Source of the DNA: UBA4408 sp002389785
GTDB taxonomy: Bacteria > Bacteroidota > Bacteroidia > UBA4408
DNA: 7,747 nucleotides
Assembly: GCA_035438985.1 (NCBI GenBank)
Contig: DAORJK010000041.1
Location: 1 to 7,747 of the forward strand
Reading direction: 5' to 3'
Numbering within the stretch: position 1 is the stretch's first letter; each line of letters starts with the position of its first letter. Shown here one piece after another: positions 5,410 through 7,747 of the stretch. Both the position numbers and the translations under genes were made by a program. The notes under the pieces are model-generated. The model was not told the origin of the DNA. It ran no database searches and saw nothing but the letters and a program-made list of their open reading frames with translations.

Positions 5410-5562
5410 ATGGAAAAGGACAAAAGAATAACTATCCGTATTTCGGACGAGGAAAAGAAAAAGCTTGAAGCTCTTGCAAAAGAAAAGGGAATTAATTTAA
5501 GTACCTATTTAACTTATCTTATTCGTTCCGCATTTATCAAACCGCCTACCTTTAAAATTTAA
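5410..5562 (+). CDS. Ribbon-helix-helix (Arc/CopG-like) protein 1, 50 aa
   Basis: The 50-aa product has the RHH layout: a short beta strand RITIRI (6-11) that would insert in the major groove, helix A SDEEKKKLEALAKEKG (12-27) and helix B NLSTYLTYLIRSAF (29-42), then a short PP-containing tail. RHH proteins dimerise and bind repeated operators; many are autorepressors, antitoxins or relaxosome accessories. It starts with ATG at 5410 behind a perfect inverted repeat, and the next gene, also RHH, starts 45 nt after its stop. No toxin-like partner follows directly. Given the downstream transposase, control of the mobile unit is the most economical role. The fold call is firm, the role inferred. 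Confidence 0.75.
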   Translation: MEKDKRITIRISDEEKKKLEALAKEKGINLSTYLTYLIRSAFIKPPTFKI

Positions 5563-5571
5563 CAAAATATA

Positions 5572-5603
5572 TTTGTATTACATTGTATTACGTTGTATAT
5601 TTG
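5572..5603 (+). promoter_or_regulatory. Promoter of the second RHH gene, likely leaderless
   Basis: TTTG (5572-5575), a 20-bp spacer and TATATTTG (5596-5603) match the Bacteroidota consensus perfectly. The ATG is at 5608, only 4 nt after the -7 box, so the predicted start point falls on or next to the start codon. A leaderless mRNA is expected unless transcription reads in from upstream. Confidence 0.7.
5573..5602 (+). promoter_or_regulatory. RHH-type operator 1: three 10-bp direct repeats
   Basis: TTGTATTACA (5573-5582), TTGTATTACG (5583-5592) and TTGTATATTT (5593-5602) lie head to tail, one helical turn apart, and span the promoter from -33 to -7. Iterated short motifs in helical phase are typical targets of cooperatively binding RHH dimers. 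The reverse complement of 5573-5594 recurs at 5760-5781 with 20 of 22 bases identical. Confidence 0.65.
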
Positions 5604-5607
5604 TCCC

Positions 5608-5745
5608 ATGAAAGAGAAAATATTAAATATTAGAATAGACGAAGATTTGAAAAAGAAGCTGCAAACAATGGCTGACAAAGACAGCAGAACACTAAGCGAC
5701 TACATTAGATTGCAGCTAAAAAAATTAGTAGAAAAATCTAAATAA
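5608..5745 (+). CDS. Ribbon-helix-helix (Arc/CopG-like) protein 2, 45 aa
   Basis: A 45-aa product with strand ILNIRI (5-10), helix A DEDLKKKLQTMADKDS (11-26) and helix B TLSDYIRLQLKKLVE (29-43); the minimal RHH fold with nothing extra. It differs from the first RHH protein and is not a recent duplicate. Its gene is bracketed by two matching operator-like sites in opposite orientation, one on its own promoter and one on the start of the transposase gene 34 nt downstream. It is therefore the best candidate for a repressor controlling itself and the transposase. The start codon ATG lies 4 nt after the -7 box. The fold is seen from the sequence pattern; the regulatory role is inferred. Confidence 0.78.
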   Translation: MKEKILNIRIDEDLKKKLQTMADKDSRTLSDYIRLQLKKLVEKSK

Positions 5746-5759
5746 AAATTTTTACCCAT

Positions 5760-5781
5760 AACGTAATACATTGTAATACAT
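5760..5781. promoter_or_regulatory. RHH-type operator 2 overlapping the transposase start
   Basis: AACGTAATACATTGTAATACAT contains two 10-bp steps (CGTAATACAT, TGTAATACAT) and equals the reverse complement of 5573-5594 at 20 of 22 positions. Its last two bases are the first two of the transposase ATG at 5780. Bound protein here would block elongation or, at RNA level, the site would sit in the ribosome landing area. Confidence 0.62.
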
Positions 5782-6703
5782 GAAAACATTTAAATCAATT
5801 TTACAATTCCAAAAAGAGTTTAACACAGACGAGAAATGCAGATTGTTTTTAGAGCAACAGCGTTGGAGCGGTGAGCCTGCTTGCCCTTTCTGTGGCTCTG
5901 TAAATGTTTGTCGTTTCTCAACAAATAAGAAAGTTTTTAAATGCAGAGAAAAAGAATGCAGAAAAAAATTTACTGTTACTGTGGGCACTATTTACGAAAA
6001 TACCAAAGTACCACTTACAAAATGGTTCTTAGCAACCTATATTTTGTCTTTTCACTCTAAAGGATTATCAGCACTTCAACTTTCGGCTTGGTTAGATGTA
6101 ACACCAAAAACAGCGTGGTTCTTAAATCACCGAATTCGTGAAATGCTAACAGATAAAGCCAGTGAACTACTAAGCGGAATAGTTGAAGTAGATGAAACTT
6201 ATGTAGGCGGTAAGGAAAGCAATAAACACCTAAGCAAAAGAAAAGTAAGAGGTGGAACAGGCAATAAAACTATGGTCTTAGGCGCAATTGAGCGCAAAGG
6301 AAGAGTTAAAGTTAGAATTATCGAAGCTACCAATACTGAAAATATTAGTAAGGCTATAAATGACTTTATCGCACCCGATAGTATTATGGTAACAGACGAA
6401 CACAGCGCTTACAACAGAGTTGGTAAAACTTACATTCATAAAAGAGTAAATCACAAGGATAAAGAGTATGTAAGGCATGAAGATATTTCTGTTCATACAA
6501 ATAACATTGAAGGATTTTGGAATATATTAAAAAAGCAAATTGTAGGGATTCACCACAGCGTAAGCCCTAAACATTTACAGAGATATTGCAATGAAGTTAC
6601 TTTTAGATTTAACCACAAAGCACTCGCACAAGATGAAAGATTTGCTAAAACTGTTTCTCAATGCGATGGTAGATTAAAATATTCTCAACTAATAGCGAAA
6701 TGA
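5780..6703 (+). CDS. IS1595 family transposase (ISXO2-like DDE domain)
   Basis: A full-length 307-aa transposase. An N-terminal zinc ribbon has C35, C38, C55 and C60 (CPFCGS, CREKEC) and is followed by a helix-turn-helix region (KWFLATYILS, LSALQLSAWLDVTPKTAW, 81-113). The ISXO2-like catalytic domain begins GIVEVDETYVGG with the first Asp at D138, then VTDEHSAY with D206, and ends with HTNNIEGFWNILK (239-251), whose N241/E244 and K251 match the family's DD(N/E)K pattern. The tail YCNEVTFRFNHK is also typical. It catalyses cut-and-paste or replicative DNA strand transfer at its element ends. No frameshift or missing catalytic residue is seen, so it may be active. ATG 5780 is overlapped by operator site 2. 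Its stop overlaps the next gene by ATGA, indicating coupling. Confidence 0.93.
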   Translation: MKTFKSILQFQKEFNTDEKCRLFLEQQRWSGEPACPFCGSVNVCRFSTNKKVFKCREKECRKKFTVTVGTIYENTKVPLTKWFLATYILSFHSKGLSALQLSAWLDVTPKTAWFLNHRIREMLTDKASELLSGIVEVDETYVGGKESNKHLSKRKVRGGTGNKTMVLGAIERKGRVKVRIIEATNTENISKAINDFIAPDSIMVTDEHSAYNRVGKTYIHKRVNHKDKEYVRHEDISVHTNNIEGFWNILKKQIVGIHHSVSPKHLQRYCNEVTFRFNHKALAQDERFAKTVSQCDGRLKYSQLIAK

Positions 6704-6912
6704 AAAACGCCAACAACTACTTAACTGAAATGGGTAAGCGAATGCGCAAAATTCGCCTTTCTAAAAACATATCAATTGAAGAAATGCACCGAAGAACTGG
6801 CTTTGCTGCTTCGTGTATTACCGAAATAGAGAAGTATGGTAAAAATGCGCACTTAATGACTTTAAAAATAATTGCGGATGTATTACAATGCGATGTGAAA
6901 GACTTTCTTTAA
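6700..6912 (+). CDS. XRE-family helix-turn-helix regulator, 70 aa
   Basis: A single HTH_3-type domain fills this 70-aa protein: GKRMRKIRLSKNISIEEMHR (12-31) as helices 1-2, RTGFAASCITEIEK (32-45) as the recognition helix region, and LMTLKIIADVLQCDVKDFL (52-70) as helices 4-5, the family's characteristic ending. The ATG overlaps the transposase stop by ATGA, so it is translationally coupled to it. A DNA-binding regulator of the same unit is the likely role, perhaps a second layer besides the RHH proteins. The fold is clear; the target is unknown. Codons 60-65 contain a 13-bp stretch identical to part of the RHH operator. Confidence 0.85.
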   Translation: MKNANNYLTEMGKRMRKIRLSKNISIEEMHRRTGFAASCITEIEKYGKNAHLMTLKIIADVLQCDVKDFL

Positions 6913-6921
6913 ATTTGAAAT

Positions 6922-7035
6922 ATGAATAAAAAGAAAACACCTAAAGAGGCTTCAAACTTATTTGAAAAAATAATAAAGGCTAGTGTTTCGGGAAACCCCA
7001 AACCAAAAGAGAAACCAAAGCCAAAAAAAATTTAA
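6922..7035 (+). CDS. 37-aa Lys/Pro-rich small protein
   Basis: MNKKKTPKEASNLFEKIIKA is followed by SVSGNPKPKEKPKPKKI: an amphipathic helix (8-21) and a basic proline-rich disordered tail. I recall short proteins of this pattern (helix, SV-x-GNPKPK, Lys tail) as recurrent in Bacteroidota, often near transposases or HTH genes, but cannot name a family. It lies 9 nt after the XRE gene and 6 nt before the 143-aa gene, with ATG at 6922, in an obvious operon. The basic tail suggests nucleic-acid contact; this is inference. Confidence 0.6.
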   Translation: MNKKKTPKEASNLFEKIIKASVSGNPKPKEKPKPKKI

Positions 7036-7041
7036 TCCAGT

Positions 7042-7473
7042 ATGGCAAGGGAATTATTTGTTAATTATATCCATAGCTTACAGGATAAAACCATAGTCGC
7101 AATAACTGCGATTGAATTAGATTTGCTCAAGAATATTGCTGCAATATTTAATGAGAGCGACCAAGAAGCATTGCGAAAAAAAATGAAAAGCGCAACATTT
7201 GACCATATTCAAGAATGTTGTCAATTTATGATTTACATTACATATAGGGGGAATCCCACATTTATGGCAATGCAGCTAATTGACGCTCGGTATAGAGAAT
7301 CAAAAGGCATTCAAGAATTACTTGAAGGTATACTCGGAGTTAAACTTACAAAGGAAAACTCAGAAATACTTCACCTTGTCTGTGATTCAATTAGAAACAA
7401 ACCAAATATAGAACTAGCCAAACTAATTAAAACAGGCTCTTTACAAGACGATTATATTGCCGAACTAAATTAG
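7042..7473 (+). CDS. Hypothetical helical protein, 143 aa
   Basis: I do not recognise a family. The protein looks all-helical and soluble, without signal peptide or membrane span: ELFVNYIHSLQDK (4-16), IVAITAIELDLLKNIAAIF, DQEALRKKMK, FDHIQECCQFMIYITYRG, then ARYRESKGIQELLEGILGV, ENSEILHLVCDSIRNK and a final acidic DDYIAELN. There is a vicinal cysteine pair (ECC, near residue 60). ATG 7042 is 6 nt after the stop of the 37-aa gene, so it is probably the last gene of the transposase operon and may be a passenger. Its final 47 bp overlap a convergent minus-strand ORF. Confidence 0.7.
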   Translation: MARELFVNYIHSLQDKTIVAITAIELDLLKNIAAIFNESDQEALRKKMKSATFDHIQECCQFMIYITYRGNPTFMAMQLIDARYRESKGIQELLEGILGVKLTKENSEILHLVCDSIRNKPNIELAKLIKTGSLQDDYIAELN

Positions 7474-7597
7474 CAAGTGTTAGATTAGGAGCAATTTTAA
7501 GGTCTTTAAATTTTGCCTCTGATTTTTTTAAATCTTCTTTGTTTATATCACAATTAACAGGACTATTAATCCATTCTTTTAACTTTTTATATTTCAT
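7427..7597 (-). CDS. Convergent 56-aa hypothetical ORF
   Basis: ATG at 7597 opens a 56-codon frame ending TAA at 7427-7429: MKYKKLKEWINSPVNCDINK, then EDLKKSEAKFKDLKIAP and NLTLANLVRQYNRLVKSLF. It is lysine-rich and helical, as expected for a real small protein, and an A-rich GAAAAG precedes the start. The product is not recognised. It overlaps the 143-aa gene by 47 bp tail to tail, so the two transcripts would be complementary at their 3' ends. No promoter match was found upstream in 7598-7670. Confidence 0.4.
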   Translation of the reverse strand: MKYKKLKEWINSPVNCDINKEDLKKSEAKFKDLKIAPNLTLANLVRQYNRLVKSLF

Positions 7598-7669
7598 CTT
7601 TTCAAGTTTTTAAAATTTAACTTGATTATATTAATCTTTCGATTTAGTTTTAATCTTTAAGTCTTGCGT

Positions 7670-7747
7670 GGTCTAACTTATATAAAGTCGCCTCTTCAGA
7701 GGGGGCGAGTGAATAGTTTACTCAATAAGTAAAGTAATGCTCTTATT
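7670..7747 (+). pseudogene. Degenerate copy of the 3894-3972 gene remnant
   Basis: From GGTC at 7670 the plus strand aligns to the minus strand of 3894-3972: a shared 15-bp core AGTCGCCTCTTCAGA, then CGAGTGA after a one-base deletion, and AATGCT...ATT further on, with equal spacing after the gap. Read with the frameshift corrected it gives SRLFR, RVNSLLNK, stop, SNALI against SRLFRLARVSEKTEKLSNAVI. A frameshift and in-frame stops mark it as non-functional here. It continues past the window edge. Confidence 0.5.

Larger units (their letters stand above)
5410..7035 (+). mobile_element. IS1595-like transposition unit with accessory genes (ends not resolved)
   Basis: The core is an ISXO2/IS1595-type transposase flanked by small regulator-like genes in one compact rightward block (RHH, RHH, transposase, XRE, Lys/Pro-rich protein). 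IS1595-family elements often carry passenger genes. I could not find convincing terminal inverted repeats or 8-bp target duplications, so the limits given are those of the gene block only; the 143-aa gene after it may also belong. The unit sits between two inverted, unequal copies of a 79-bp sequence (3894-3972 and 7670-7747). Confidence 0.5.

Noticed and set aside
5752..5988. Minus-strand frame inside the start of the transposase gene
   Set aside because: Shadow of the zinc-ribbon coding region, which has intact cysteine pairs on the plus strand.
5608..6703. Toxin-antitoxin pair formed by an RHH antitoxin and the next gene
   Set aside because: The neighbour of RHH protein 1 is another RHH protein and the neighbour of RHH protein 2 is a transposase; no RelE, MazF or PIN-like toxin is seen.
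7480..7677. Integron attC-like core boxes (GTTAGAT at 7480, GTCTAAC at 7671)
   Set aside because: The two match the degenerate RYYYAAC/GTTRRRY boxes but are in the wrong order and distance for one attC site, and no integrase is present; a partial site beyond the edge cannot be judged.

Overview
The window looks like a low-GC chromosome segment from a member of the Bacteroidota. Three promoters fit the phylum's sigma consensus (TTTG, 19-21 bp, TAnnTTTG), starts lack Shine-Dalgarno sequences, and the DUF58 protein is of the type common in that phylum. I cannot name a genus. The first ~1.3 kb looks like core genome; the rest looks accessory: AT-rich, with many small unrecognised genes, a transposase unit and degenerate repeats.

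Layout. 1-194: a tandem array of AATAACCC/AATAACC units running directly into the GTG start of a DUF58/von Willebrand-A-like protein (197-1126). 1141-1317: a complete tRNA-Asp(GTC) unit with promoter, tRNA and hairpin terminator. 1426-3449 (minus strand): a tight two-gene operon encoding a UPF0489-family protein with arginase-like metal-site motifs, followed after 2 nt by a 431-aa tryptophan-rich protein built from about 14 copies of a ~25-aa repeat. 3450-4261: a remnant-like stretch with a 37-aa plus-strand ORF, a TTG-started ORF that looks truncated, and a small beta-rich hypothetical protein. 4589-5306: a promoter, a 133-aa coiled-coil plus probable winged-helix protein, a hairpin, a tRNA-like gene with a 10-nt anticodon loop, a structured non-coding stretch and a terminator; this could be one transcript.

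5361-7473: a compact rightward block of two ribbon-helix-helix (RHH) proteins, an IS1595-family (ISXO2-like) transposase, an XRE-type HTH protein overlapping it by ATGA, a 37-aa Lys/Pro-rich protein and a 143-aa helical hypothetical protein. Repeated 10-bp motifs form two near-identical, oppositely oriented 22-bp sites around the second RHH gene. One overlaps that gene's promoter and the other runs into the transposase start codon, so an RHH-controlled transposition unit is the simplest reading. A convergent 56-aa ORF and a degenerate copy of the 3894-3972 sequence close the window.

The most unusual items are the UPF0489/Trp-repeat gene pair, the RHH operator arrangement around the transposase, and the tRNA with the oversized anticodon loop. 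Family names come from motif recognition by eye and memory; no database search was possible.
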